NCBI GenBank assembly: GCA_964552655.1
Contig: CAZKHG010000027.1
Location: forward strand, 1 to 42,655
Length of the DNA: 42,655 bases
From: CAZKHG01 sp964552655
Lineage (GTDB): Bacteria; Bacteroidota; Bacteroidia; Bacteroidales; Tenuifilaceae
Direction of reading: 5' to 3'
Shown: positions 25,747 through 32,980 of the stretch, piece after piece
How the letters are laid out: every line of letters begins with the position of its first letter
Numbering within the stretch: position 1 is the first letter of the stretch
Translations under genes and position numbers: made by a program
The notes under the pieces: generated by a model
The model's input: only the letters and a program-made list of their open reading frames with translations
Told to the model about the DNA's origin: nothing
Database searches by the model: none

Positions 25747-26865
25747 ATGAGGAGACAATTCTTATTTTCAATTCTGATTCTTGTAATCTCGCTGGTATTA
25801 ATCAGCTGGGGTAGGGTGGGACATAGCCTTGTAAGTCAGAAAGTTTACCTATTTTTTAATCAGGAAATGCAAATCTTTAGCACGTGGGTAGCCTATATTA
25901 CAGATCATTCATCGGATGCGGATGACAGAAAAAGTACAGATCCCTTTGAGAGCCCAAAACATTATATTGATATTGACAATTACACCGAATTTAACACAAC
26001 CGGAAGAATTCCCCAAACCCTTGATTCAGTTGTCCACATATATGGTGCATTTGCAGTTTACGATTGGGGAATTCTGCCCTGGGCAACATTAACCACCTTT
26101 GATTCTCTTAAAAAGTCCTTTCAGCGCAGAGATTTTGAAAAGGCCAAATATTTTGCAGCCGATCTTAGTCATTATGTTGCTGATGGGCACATGCCGCTTC
26201 ATATTACTGCAAATTACAACGGCCAGTTAACCGGCAATGACGGCATCCATTCCCGCTACGAATCTACCATGATTGGGGCTCATGAATCCGAAATCATCTT
26301 TACTGGTGAGCAGATATCTCATATTCAGAATGTTAATAGCTATGTATTTTCTTACCTCTACAAGAATAATAAATATGTTGATTCAATTCTGATAGCCGAT
26401 AATTATGCAAAATCAATCAATTCCAATACTTATTCTACCGAGTATAAAACAGCATTATGGCTCAAAACAAAGGGTTTCACTATTCAACTTTTTAAAGGGG
26501 CATCACGCTCATTGGCAGAGTTAATCTACACAGCATGGAAGGATGCCGGCAGCCCATCTTTAACAGGTATCAACATAACAAATGAACCCAAATTACCCGC
26601 AATTGACCTAAAAATCAACTACCCAAATCCTTTTATAAATTCCACACATATCACTTTTTCAATAAATACAAAATCAGATGTTATTCTGGCAGTTTATAGC
26701 CTAAAAGGGGAAATGATAGCTACACTGGTATCAGGGGTTATTTCAGCCGGAGATTATGAAGTTAACTGGAACCCAAATGAGCTTAATAGCGGTCTTTACC
26801 TTCTGGTGCTAAAGGATGGGGCAACAACTCTTACCAAAAAAATGGTAAAAGTAGGTTCCTTATAA
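25747..26865 (+). CDS. Secreted zinc-dependent phospholipase C / S1-P1 nuclease family protein with T9SS sorting domain
   Basis: A 372-residue exported hydrolase of the phospholipase C/P1 nuclease fold, which uses three zinc ions on phosphate esters. The signal peptide ends before W21, and in this family the mature N-terminal Trp is itself a zinc ligand. Further ligands are seen: H26 (WGRVGH), D53 or a nearby Asp, H72 (KHYIDID), H142, D146 and H152 (HYVADGHMPLH), and H168 with E172 (IHSRYES). HxxxE resembles phospholipase C, while P1 has HxxxD. Residues from about 290 form a type IX secretion C-terminal domain (INYPNPFINSTHI, AVYSLKGEM, NSGLYLLVL, KKMVKV). It stands alone. Substrate (nucleic acid or phospholipid) is open. 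Confidence 0.85.
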   Translation: MRRQFLFSILILVISLVLISWGRVGHSLVSQKVYLFFNQEMQIFSTWVAYITDHSSDADDRKSTDPFESPKHYIDIDNYTEFNTTGRIPQTLDSVVHIYGAFAVYDWGILPWATLTTFDSLKKSFQRRDFEKAKYFAADLSHYVADGHMPLHITANYNGQLTGNDGIHSRYESTMIGAHESEIIFTGEQISHIQNVNSYVFSYLYKNNKYVDSILIADNYAKSINSNTYSTEYKTALWLKTKGFTIQLFKGASRSLAELIYTAWKDAGSPSLTGINITNEPKLPAIDLKINYPNPFINSTHITFSINTKSDVILAVYSLKGEMIATLVSGVISAGDYEVNWNPNELNSGLYLLVLKDGATTLTKKMVKVGSL

Positions 26866-27156
26866 TAAATAATTAGGTTTTCCTTTTATACTTATACTTT
26901 CTACCACAGAAATTGTTCAATTTAATTGGATATGTATTCCATTTCATATTTCATTTATTTAAATCTTCTTTCCTTAATATTTGAATTATCGTTTTTATGA
27001 ATAAATCAAGTCATTAACAGGGAAAACAATATTTTTTGACTATCTTGTTCAAATTACCTGATCATCATTTAGTAATCAATGTAAAGACTAAAAAAAATAA
27101 TAGGTGAAAGTATTTACATCGCAATAATTACAAACTAAAAAGAAAGGAATTTTGAA

Positions 27157-28023
27157 ATGAACTATTTCTATTTGATTTTTCTAGTGGTAATTTTTTTTCT
27201 GCTAGGAATCCGTATTATCAGGCCAACCCAGAGAGGCTTAATTGAGAGGCTTGGAAAGTACCACCGCTTTGGAAACCCCGGATTTCACTGGATTATTCCA
27301 GTGATCGATAAAATGTTCCTTGTAAATGTAACTGAACAAATGGTTGATGCTGAACCGCAGGAGATCATTACTAATGACAACCTGAACGCCAGTGTTGATG
27401 CTCAGGTTTACTTCCGAGTTAAGTCTGACGAGGAAAGCGTTAAAGGTTCGCTTTACAATGTCAATAATTATAAGTGGCAGATTGTAAACCTTGCACGAAC
27501 CACTCTTCGTAACATAATTGGAACACTTACCCTTAAATCAGCAAATAGCGAGAGGGGGAAAATCAATGCTGAACTTTATAAAACCCTGCACAACGAAACA
27601 CAAAGCTGGGGAATTGAAATTGTAAGAACTGAATTGAAGCAAATTGATCCGCCCAAGGATGTTCAGGAAACCATGAATAAAGTGGTAAAAGCTGAAAATG
27701 AGAAGATTGCTGCGATTGACTCTGCTACTGCAGCCGAAACTGTTGCCGATGGTGTTAAACGTGCAAAAATTAAGGAGGCCGAAGGGTTTAAGCAATCTAA
27801 AATATTACATGCCGAAGGTGAAGCCGAAGCCATAAAGCTGGTGAATGAAGCTGCCGATAAATATTTTGTCGGGAATGCCCAACTGTTAAGAAAACTGGAA
27901 GCGCTGGAAGCTTCACTTGGATCAAATGCTAAAATTGTAATCCCTGCCGGAACAGAATTGGTTAATATCATTGGTGAGATGGCCGGTATTGTTCCATTGG
28001 AAAGAAAGCATAAACCTGATTAA
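27157..28023 (+). CDS. SPFH/Band 7 domain protein (slipin/stomatin-like)
   Basis: A 288-residue membrane-associated scaffold protein. One N-terminal transmembrane segment (about 3-20) is followed by the Band 7 domain (RPTQRGLIERLGKYHRFGNPG onward, to about 190), then a charged, Ala/Glu-rich coiled coil (AEGFKQSKILHAEGEAEAIKL). Such proteins form rings in detergent-resistant membrane zones and often work with NfeD-type proteases. No nfeD gene is adjacent. A good AAAGGA lies 8 bases before the ATG, unusual for a phylum that rarely uses Shine-Dalgarno sites. The 291 bases before it (26866-27156) are AT-rich and hold no gene or exact promoter match that I can see. Confidence 0.92.
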   Translation: MNYFYLIFLVVIFFLLGIRIIRPTQRGLIERLGKYHRFGNPGFHWIIPVIDKMFLVNVTEQMVDAEPQEIITNDNLNASVDAQVYFRVKSDEESVKGSLYNVNNYKWQIVNLARTTLRNIIGTLTLKSANSERGKINAELYKTLHNETQSWGIEIVRTELKQIDPPKDVQETMNKVVKAENEKIAAIDSATAAETVADGVKRAKIKEAEGFKQSKILHAEGEAEAIKLVNEAADKYFVGNAQLLRKLEALEASLGSNAKIVIPAGTELVNIIGEMAGIVPLERKHKPD

Positions 28024-28214
28024 TTCTTGTTATTATTCAATTATAGCAGGTTGATTTTAGAATTATCAGGGTATATCTTGCTTTCATCTATAAGGAAGCA
28101 TTTAGCTTAACAGAAATTTGTGGGCCAAAAACAGATAAAAAATCTTTATTTTATAAATGATAAGGGTATTTATCAATATTTTACATACCTTTCGCCCTTA
28201 ATTAAAAATAAATC

Positions 28215-28406
28215 ATGTATAAAGGAACAGTAAAGTTTTACAATGAATCGAAAGGTTTTGGGTTCATTAAAGACGCAAACTCATCAAAAGAGTATTTCGT
28301 ACATTCTTCAGGTTTAAAAGACACTATCAAGGAGAACGATGAAGTTACTTTTGATTTGCAAGAAGGAAAAAAAGGATTAAATGCAGTAAATGTTAAACTG
28401 GTATAG
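28215..28406 (+). CDS. Cold-shock domain protein
   Basis: A 63-residue single cold-shock domain with MYKGTVKFYNESKGFGFI (RNP1) and EYFVHSSGL (RNP2), ending GLNAVNVKLV. It is shorter and more divergent than the Csp at 14903; for example it has an SSKEY insertion-like loop before RNP2. It is a likely RNA-binding chaperone. The 191-base upstream region is AT-rich, with only a near match to the -7 consensus. A strong terminator follows. Confidence 0.92.
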   Translation: MYKGTVKFYNESKGFGFIKDANSSKEYFVHSSGLKDTIKENDEVTFDLQEGKKGLNAVNVKLV

Positions 28407-28436
28407 TTTATAAAACTACAAGTCATTTATAATTTT

Positions 28437-28465
28437 AAGCCTTACTAAATGTAAGGCTTTTTTTG
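28437..28465 (+). terminator. Rho-independent terminator after the second cold-shock gene
   Basis: AAGCCTTAC (28437-28445) pairs with GTAAGGCTT (28451-28459) around a 5-base loop, followed by TTTTTG. Confidence 0.92.
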
Positions 28466-28477
28466 TTTAACCGGGAA

Positions 28478-29167
28478 CTAACCCCTTAGCGCAATTTCTT
28501 CGAGTTTATTTTTATTCAGCACCATCACATCCTTACCATCAAGTTTCAAAATACCCTCTTTCTCGAATTCCTTCAAGAACTTTATTACACTTTCTGTGGA
28601 TATTGAGGCAAAATCGGCAATTTCCTGACGGGATAAGTATTGAAAGATTTCTTCAGCAAGAAACTCGTCCGACGAAAGATAAATTAAGGTTGTAGCCAAC
28701 TTGCCCCGCATCTGTTTATAAGATAAATTCTTAATGATGTCAAGTAACAGGTTCTCATTCTTAAAATTGCGGGAAGTGATTTTCATTGCAAAACTTGGAT
28801 TCTGAAGTAATACATTTTTTAGGCCCTCCTTGTCAATCATGCAAACCAATGAATCTTTCAATGCCAGGGCAGAATAATTGTACACACTTTCCCCAAATAT
28901 TGAAGAGAAAGCCAGAAAATCTCCAGAACTTGCTATTCGTATATTTATCTGCTTTTCGTGCCCAATTTGCAGGTATAATTTAACCAGGCCATTTAAGACC
29001 AACATCACGTAAGGTGCAAAAGCGCCTTGTTTAAATAGATTCTCCCCTTTTAAATAGGTGATTTGTGTTTTTTTATTGTTGAGAATTTCTAATTCTTCAG
29101 GGGTTAAACTTTGAAAACAAGTTGAAATACTATTCACAATGTTGTTCTTAAGCTCATTTTTAGTCAT
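28478..29167 (-). CDS. Crp/Fnr family transcriptional regulator
   Basis: A 229-residue regulator with a cyclic-nucleotide-binding-like beta-roll (about 15-125, GENLFKQGAFAPYVMLVLNGLVKLY) and a Crp-type winged helix (about 150-220, LSRQEIADFASISTESVIKFLKEFEKEG). The N-terminal cysteine cluster that holds the 4Fe-4S centre of classical Fnr is absent, so the signal is not an Fnr-type cluster. The ATG at 29167 is chosen; a GTG at 29188 would overlap the predicted -7 element. It is divergent from the redox operon starting at 29414 across 246 bases, so control of that operon is likely but not shown. Related regulators in anaerobes respond to oxygen, NO or heme. Confidence 0.9.
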   Translation of the reverse strand: MTKNELKNNIVNSISTCFQSLTPEELEILNNKKTQITYLKGENLFKQGAFAPYVMLVLNGLVKLYLQIGHEKQINIRIASSGDFLAFSSIFGESVYNYSALALKDSLVCMIDKEGLKNVLLQNPSFAMKITSRNFKNENLLLDIIKNLSYKQMRGKLATTLIYLSSDEFLAEEIFQYLSRQEIADFASISTESVIKFLKEFEKEGILKLDGKDVMVLNKNKLEEIALRG

Positions 29168-29187
29168 CGCACTCTTTGAAATTTGCA

Positions 29188-29195
29188 CAAAATTA
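29188..29195 (-). promoter_or_regulatory. Candidate -7 promoter element for the Crp/Fnr regulator
   Basis: CAAAATTA on the plus strand reads TAATTTTG on the minus strand, an exact TAnnTTTG match 20 bases before the ATG at 29167. Confidence 0.45.
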
Positions 29196-29294
29196 TCAAA
29201 GGAAATTTAGAATCAGAATTTTATTTGGGTTAAGTTAATATGTTTATGATAATCACTTAATTACACATCATTTATATATAATATTAATCTTATA

Positions 29295-29310
29295 CCTATT
29301 TTTTAATAGG
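29295..29310. promoter_or_regulatory. 16-bp inverted repeat, possible Crp/Fnr-type operator
   Basis: CCTATT (29295-29300) and AATAGG (29305-29310) flank four T residues. The 6-4-6 layout resembles Crp/Fnr sites, although the arms are not the classical TTGAT or TGTGA. It lies between the divergent regulator and the redox operon, centred about 98 bases upstream of the operon's predicted transcript start. Confidence 0.4.
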
Positions 29311-29363
29311 ATTAAACATGAAAAACTTCAATTATTAAGTTGCTAAACTCCAAGCCGGGATTG

Positions 29364-29394
29364 TTGCAGCCAAACTTGCATGTAAATAATTTTG
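29364..29394 (+). promoter_or_regulatory. Promoter of the redox operon
   Basis: A TTG at 29364-29366 and TAATTTTG at 29387-29394 are 20 bases apart, matching the Bacteroidota -33/-7 pattern. The predicted start is near 29401, about 13 bases before the first ATG. Confidence 0.6.
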
Positions 29395-29413
29395 TCGCGG
29401 CTAAAATTGAAAC

Positions 29414-29779
29414 ATGAAACGAATAGCAATTCCGGTTAATGATGGCATTCTAAGTGGAAATTTAGGGGAGTGCACACACTACGAAATTTTCGATATTGAA
29501 AATAGCCATGTTCGGGGAGTTGAGGTAGTGGTGCCTCCTGAAAACGATGTTAACACTATTCCGGAGTGGTTGGTAAACATGGGAGTAACTGATATTATAG
29601 CCTATAAAATTGAGAATAAGTTCATATCAATTCTAATTAACAACAAGATCAATTTATTTATTGGCATTAAACCCGCAACAACCAGTTTCTTGATTGAGGA
29701 TTATCAGAATGGGAATTTAAAATCGGATTTAAGAATAATTCATGAAATTACAGGTGAAAATGAAAAGAAGGGGGAATAA
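29414..29779 (+). CDS. NifX/NifB-type dinitrogenase iron-molybdenum cofactor domain protein
   Basis: 121 residues of the RNase-H-like NifX/VnfX/NafY fold (MKRIAIPVNDGILSGNLGECTHYEIFDIE). In nitrogen fixers this fold carries FeMo-co precursors. Single-domain relatives are widespread in non-fixing anaerobes near Fe-S and redox genes, where their role is unclear. No nif genes are seen here, so nitrogen fixation should not be inferred. It is the first gene of the operon behind a good promoter. Its end overlaps the start of the ferredoxin-like gene, implying translational coupling. Confidence 0.82.
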   Translation: MKRIAIPVNDGILSGNLGECTHYEIFDIENSHVRGVEVVVPPENDVNTIPEWLVNMGVTDIIAYKIENKFISILINNKINLFIGIKPATTSFLIEDYQNGNLKSDLRIIHEITGENEKKGE

Positions 29780-30287
29780 AAGCAAACTTATTGAATTTGT
29801 TTCAAAAAAACGATTCTGGTTTTTACTGGTCTTCGGAATAACCATATATTGGATAACCTCCCGATACCAGTTATCACTCTGGTGGGTGTTGGCTTTTGGC
29901 ACTTTAACAGGGATTATTTGGGGAAAGGTATTTTGCAGATGGATTTGCCCATTAGGAATATTGATGGAATTATTTATGAAAATCAATCCCAGTGATTCTT
30001 TCAGGAATATGTACCAATACCATAAAATTGGATGTCCGATTGCATGGGTATCCGGATTTTTCAACAGGCTTTCTCTTTATAGAATACAGCTTAATATTGA
30101 AACATGCAGCAGCTGTGGAATTTGTGATAAAGCATGTTATATGCCAACTTTAGATAAACAGCGTTTTAGTCTTTATAAAAAGGGGAAAGAAAACCCTGCT
30201 TTAAATTACAGCTGCTCAAAGTGTTTAAATTGTGTGGCAGAGTGTCCTAATGGAAGCCTCACTTATAAACCATTTATCAATATTTGA
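29760..30287 (+). CDS. NapH/YccM-like membrane-bound 4Fe-4S protein
   Basis: A 175-residue membrane ferredoxin with two hydrophobic helices near the N-terminus (about 19-35 and 40-56) and a VFCRWICPLG motif (C59, C63) as in NapH-type quinol-oxidising proteins. Two 4Fe-4S motifs follow: C116, C119, C122 and C126 (CSSCGICDKAC) and C152, C155, C158 and C162 (CSKCLNCVAECP). It is shorter than NapH (about 280 residues) and lacks its later helices. The ATG at 29760 has AGGTG a few bases upstream and is preferred over 29742. It overlaps the NifX-like gene by 20 bases. It likely passes electrons between the membrane and partners in this operon. Confidence 0.85.
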   Translation: MKRRGNKSKLIEFVSKKRFWFLLVFGITIYWITSRYQLSLWWVLAFGTLTGIIWGKVFCRWICPLGILMELFMKINPSDSFRNMYQYHKIGCPIAWVSGFFNRLSLYRIQLNIETCSSCGICDKACYMPTLDKQRFSLYKKGKENPALNYSCSKCLNCVAECPNGSLTYKPFINI

Positions 30288-30323
30288 ATATCAAATAACT
30301 ATTAATAATAAATCAACTAGATT

Positions 30324-30674
30324 ATGAAAATGTTACAAACAAATCTGCATGAGATCGAATCAGCTGCAGAACTCCAGAAAATTATCAATGAGAACGAAAA
30401 TGTGATGGTATGCTGTGGCCGTATGGGACCCATGTGCATTCCTGTTTACGATGCAATGGAAGAATTGCAGAAGGAACGAAAGAATGTAAAATTTTATGCC
30501 ATGGCATTTGACAGCCCCGAATCGAATGTTATAAAAGGCGCACCAGAGTGCCGGGGATTCATGGGTTTGCCATTTACCATGTATTATAAGAATGGTAAAG
30601 TTGCACAGGCAACCACCAGCATACAAAGCATGCAACAAATTACCCAAATCCTTGATAAGCATTTTAGCAACTAA
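30324..30674 (+). CDS. Non-canonical thioredoxin-fold protein (CGRMGPMC motif)
   Basis: A 116-residue thioredoxin-fold protein. The order of elements fits thioredoxin: N-terminal helix, strand VMVCC, motif, a long helix starting IPVYDAMEEL, then VKFYAMAFD, the cis-Pro region GLPFTMYYKNGKV and the last helix. The usual WCxxC is replaced by C30-C31-GRMGPM-C38, with a further Cys at 76 (GAPECRGF). The spacing rules out a normal CxxC disulfide, so a wider Cys pair, metal or persulfide binding is possible. It lies 36 bases after the ferredoxin gene and is separated from trxB by a strong hairpin. Function unknown. Confidence 0.75.
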   Translation: MKMLQTNLHEIESAAELQKIINENENVMVCCGRMGPMCIPVYDAMEELQKERKNVKFYAMAFDSPESNVIKGAPECRGFMGLPFTMYYKNGKVAQATTSIQSMQQITQILDKHFSN

Positions 30675-30679
30675 ATTCA

Positions 30680-30713
30680 GTTCAGGAGGTAGAAATTTAT
30701 CTGCCTCCTGAAC
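30680..30713 (+). repeat. Strong intercistronic hairpin before trxB
   Basis: The arms 30680-30693 and 30700-30713 pair over 14 bases: ten perfect (GTTCAGGAGG with CCTCCTGAAC), then four with one G-U pair, around a 6-base loop. No T-run follows, so it is not a typical terminator. It hides an AGGAGGT in the stem. It may stop partial readthrough, protect the upstream mRNA end, or regulate trxB. Confidence 0.7.
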
Positions 30714-30727
30714 CAACTTTGCAAACT

Positions 30728-31648
30728 ATGGAAGATGTTTACGACATAATGATACTTGGTGGCGGTGCCGCAGGTTTAACAGCCGGGATTTACAGTTCAC
30801 GGGCAAAGCTGAAAACCCTCATTTTAAATGAAGGGGCAGTAGGCGGTCAGATGGTTTTAACAAACGAAATAGCAAATTATCCCGGAGTTGAAACCACCAA
30901 TGGCTTTACTGTGGCTAATACGATGAAAAAGCAGGCAAGGGATTTCGGATGTACAATTAAATCAAACATAAAAATTAAAGAATACCAGCTGAATGGCGCT
31001 ATTAAGAAAGTAGTGCTAGAAGATGGTAAAATCTACAATTCCAAAACAGTGATTTTGGCACCTGGTGGGAAACCACGCCAACTCAACATTCCAGGAGAAG
31101 ATATTTTTAAGGGGAGTGGGATTTCCTATTGTGCTACCTGCGATGGTGATTTTTTCACAGGAAAAGAAGTGGTGGTAGTTGGTGGAGGAAACTCTGCTCT
31201 TGAAGAGGCCATTACTTTGACCAAATATGCTTCTAGGGTGACAATAGTACATCAGTTTGATCATTTCCAGGCTTTTGAACATGCAATTCAGGAAGCCAGA
31301 AATCATCCCCAAATTGATATCATTATGGAATCTGAGCTTCGCGAATTTATTGGGAACGAAAAACTTGAAAAGATTATTATTGAGCACCTTCCTTCGGGCA
31401 AAAGAACTGAAATGAAGATCGATGGGGTGTTTATTTTTATCGGGTATTTACCAAATACCGAAGCACTAAAAGGGATAGTAACACTAAATGACCGTCAGGA
31501 AATAGTTGTGGACAGCGATATGAAAACAAATATCCCGGGAGTATTCGCAGCTGGCGATTGTATTAATAAAAAATATCGACAGGTTACAACAGCTGTTGCT
31601 GATGGAACGATTGCATCACTAAGCGCATCAGAGTATTTACGTAGTTAA
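30728..31648 (+). CDS. trxB: Thioredoxin reductase (NADPH)
   Basis: Flavoenzyme that reduces thioredoxin with NADPH. 306 residues, the usual low-molecular-weight TrxR length. Motifs are the FAD loop ILGGGAAGLTAG (9-20), the redox-active CATC (135-138 in SYCATCDGDFF), the NADPH-binding VVGGGNSALEEA (about 150-161) and the terminal FAD site GVFAAGDC. The ATG at 30728 is chosen; a TTG at 30719 would add three residues. It follows the hairpin and is 5 bases from the DUF4405 gene. With a thioredoxin in the same operon, it forms a dedicated reductase-thioredoxin pair. Confidence 0.96.
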   Translation: MEDVYDIMILGGGAAGLTAGIYSSRAKLKTLILNEGAVGGQMVLTNEIANYPGVETTNGFTVANTMKKQARDFGCTIKSNIKIKEYQLNGAIKKVVLEDGKIYNSKTVILAPGGKPRQLNIPGEDIFKGSGISYCATCDGDFFTGKEVVVVGGGNSALEEAITLTKYASRVTIVHQFDHFQAFEHAIQEARNHPQIDIIMESELREFIGNEKLEKIIIEHLPSGKRTEMKIDGVFIFIGYLPNTEALKGIVTLNDRQEIVVDSDMKTNIPGVFAAGDCINKKYRQVTTAVADGTIASLSASEYLRS

Positions 31649-31653
31649 AAATA

Positions 31654-32499
31654 ATGTTCATTAATACTATAAAAATGGCTTCAAAATCAAATAAATTTAG
31701 TTGGAGAGTATTTATCAGCATAGCGTTGGTCTATACTTTTATTATTATTTTTTTAACAGGCATTGTACTTTACTTTGCACCTGCTGGAAGAGTTTCTAAT
31801 TGGGTAAACTGGAAATTTCTTGGAATTACAAAAGAACAATGGCAAGCTATTCACACCAATTTCTCTTTTCTTTTTGCAATTCTATCAATTTTTCATCTTT
31901 TTGTGATTAACTGGAGAACATTTTGGACTTACCTTAAAAGTAAGACTTCTATTGGTTTAAATAAAAAGAGAGAATTCTTAATTTCCACTATAGCAACCAT
32001 ATTCATAATTTTTGGGGTTATGTTCTCAGTACCTCCTTTTAGTTCTGTTATGTCTTTCGGTGAATTTTTAAAAGAGTCATGGGATGAAGAAAATATATCA
32101 GCACCTATACCTCACGCAGAGCTACTCACACTTAACGAACTAGCAAATCAACTCGATAGCATTCCGGTTGAGAAAATCGTTAAAAAACTCGAAGCCAATA
32201 ATATAAAGTTTACAAATACAACCCAAAATCTCTCTGAAATTGGGGCTTTAAATGGCATGTCCCCTGCTGAAATTTATGAACTAATCACTAAAAAAAGTAT
32301 CTATAATACTACAAGTGTAGGCATTGGGAAAAAATCGCTTGAAGCGGTAGCAAAAGAGAATAATCTCGATTTAGAAGTTGTTTTAAAAATTCTTGAAGAG
32401 AACCAAATTCAAGCAACTAAAGATCAAACGCTGAAAGAAATCGGTGAAAAGTACAATAAAGCTCCGAAAGATATTTTTGAACTTTTTGATCCAAAGTAA
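31654..32499 (+). CDS. DUF4405-type membrane protein with duplicated C-terminal domain
   Basis: 281 residues with three transmembrane helices (about 19-41, 66-87 and 108-127). His67 and His81 in AIHTNFSFLFAILSIFHLFV are placed like heme ligands of small cytochrome-b-like DUF4405 proteins. After helix 3 comes a soluble region with two similar repeats of about 50 residues (158-211 and 227-278), each with a pattern of L..lA...... hhhhh.kLe.N.I......L.EIg......p..IhELh. The repeats are probably helical and protein-binding. The second gene pair in the operon (trxB before, thioredoxin after) suggests a membrane electron-transfer or sensing partner. Start ATG 31654; 31675 is an alternative. Family function unknown. 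Confidence 0.78.
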   Translation: MFINTIKMASKSNKFSWRVFISIALVYTFIIIFLTGIVLYFAPAGRVSNWVNWKFLGITKEQWQAIHTNFSFLFAILSIFHLFVINWRTFWTYLKSKTSIGLNKKREFLISTIATIFIIFGVMFSVPPFSSVMSFGEFLKESWDEENISAPIPHAELLTLNELANQLDSIPVEKIVKKLEANNIKFTNTTQNLSEIGALNGMSPAEIYELITKKSIYNTTSVGIGKKSLEAVAKENNLDLEVVLKILEENQIQATKDQTLKEIGEKYNKAPKDIFELFDPK

Positions 32500-32547
32500 A
32501 ATTCAGGTAATTAGGTTAGATGAATCAATCCATAACATAATAAGCAA

Positions 32548-32967
32548 ATGGCAATTGCATTATATATCATTGGAAGTATAGTAATACTTTTTTTATCGTA
32601 TTCCGTTTACTCCTTTTTCAAAATTAAACGCCTTCCAGTAACACCAGACAGCAATAAAATTAAAGTATTAAATAATAATAATTTTGGGTCAGTCACCAAG
32701 AAGGGAATTGTATTGGTTGATTTTTGGGCTCCCTGGTGTGCCCCATGTAAGATGATGGCTCCGGTTTTAAACGAAATTGCCGAGAGTGAAAGTTCAAGAA
32801 TAACAATTGCAAAGGTTAATGTAGATAATCAGCAACAGCTGGCAGGTCAGTTTATGGTGCGCAGCATTCCAACTTTGATTTTTATGAAAAATGGGAAAGA
32901 GGTTAAAAGGTACATTGGGTTTAAACCAAAATCGGTTATACTAAATGAAATTGACAGGTTGCTCTGA
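32548..32967 (+). CDS. Membrane-anchored thioredoxin
   Basis: 139 residues. An N-terminal transmembrane anchor (about 3-24) is followed by a complete thioredoxin domain with the active site WCAPC (C64, C67), VDFWAPWCAPCKMMAP and the cis-Pro loop RSIPTLIFMKNGK. The few charged residues after the helix (KIKR) favour a cytosolic location of the domain (positive-inside rule), where TrxB could reduce it. It is the last gene of the operon. Its stop lies 13 bases from the convergent mnmE stop with no terminator seen. Confidence 0.92.
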   Translation: MAIALYIIGSIVILFLSYSVYSFFKIKRLPVTPDSNKIKVLNNNNFGSVTKKGIVLVDFWAPWCAPCKMMAPVLNEIAESESSRITIAKVNVDNQQQLAGQFMVRSIPTLIFMKNGKEVKRYIGFKPKSVILNEIDRLL

Positions 32968-32980
32968 TGGATTCATTTTT

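Noticed and set aside
26866..27156. Possible small gene or RNA in the gap before the slipin gene
   Set aside because: AT-rich, with no supported ORF, no tRNA-like cloverleaf and no terminator pair.
29414..29779. Evidence for nitrogen fixation from the NifX-like gene
   Set aside because: Only the single NifX-fold domain is present with redox neighbours; no nifHDKENB gene is seen.
30684..30690. AGGAGGT as a ribosome binding site for trxB
   Set aside because: It is about 37 bases from the ATG at 30728 and is buried in the hairpin stem; no start codon lies at a usable distance.
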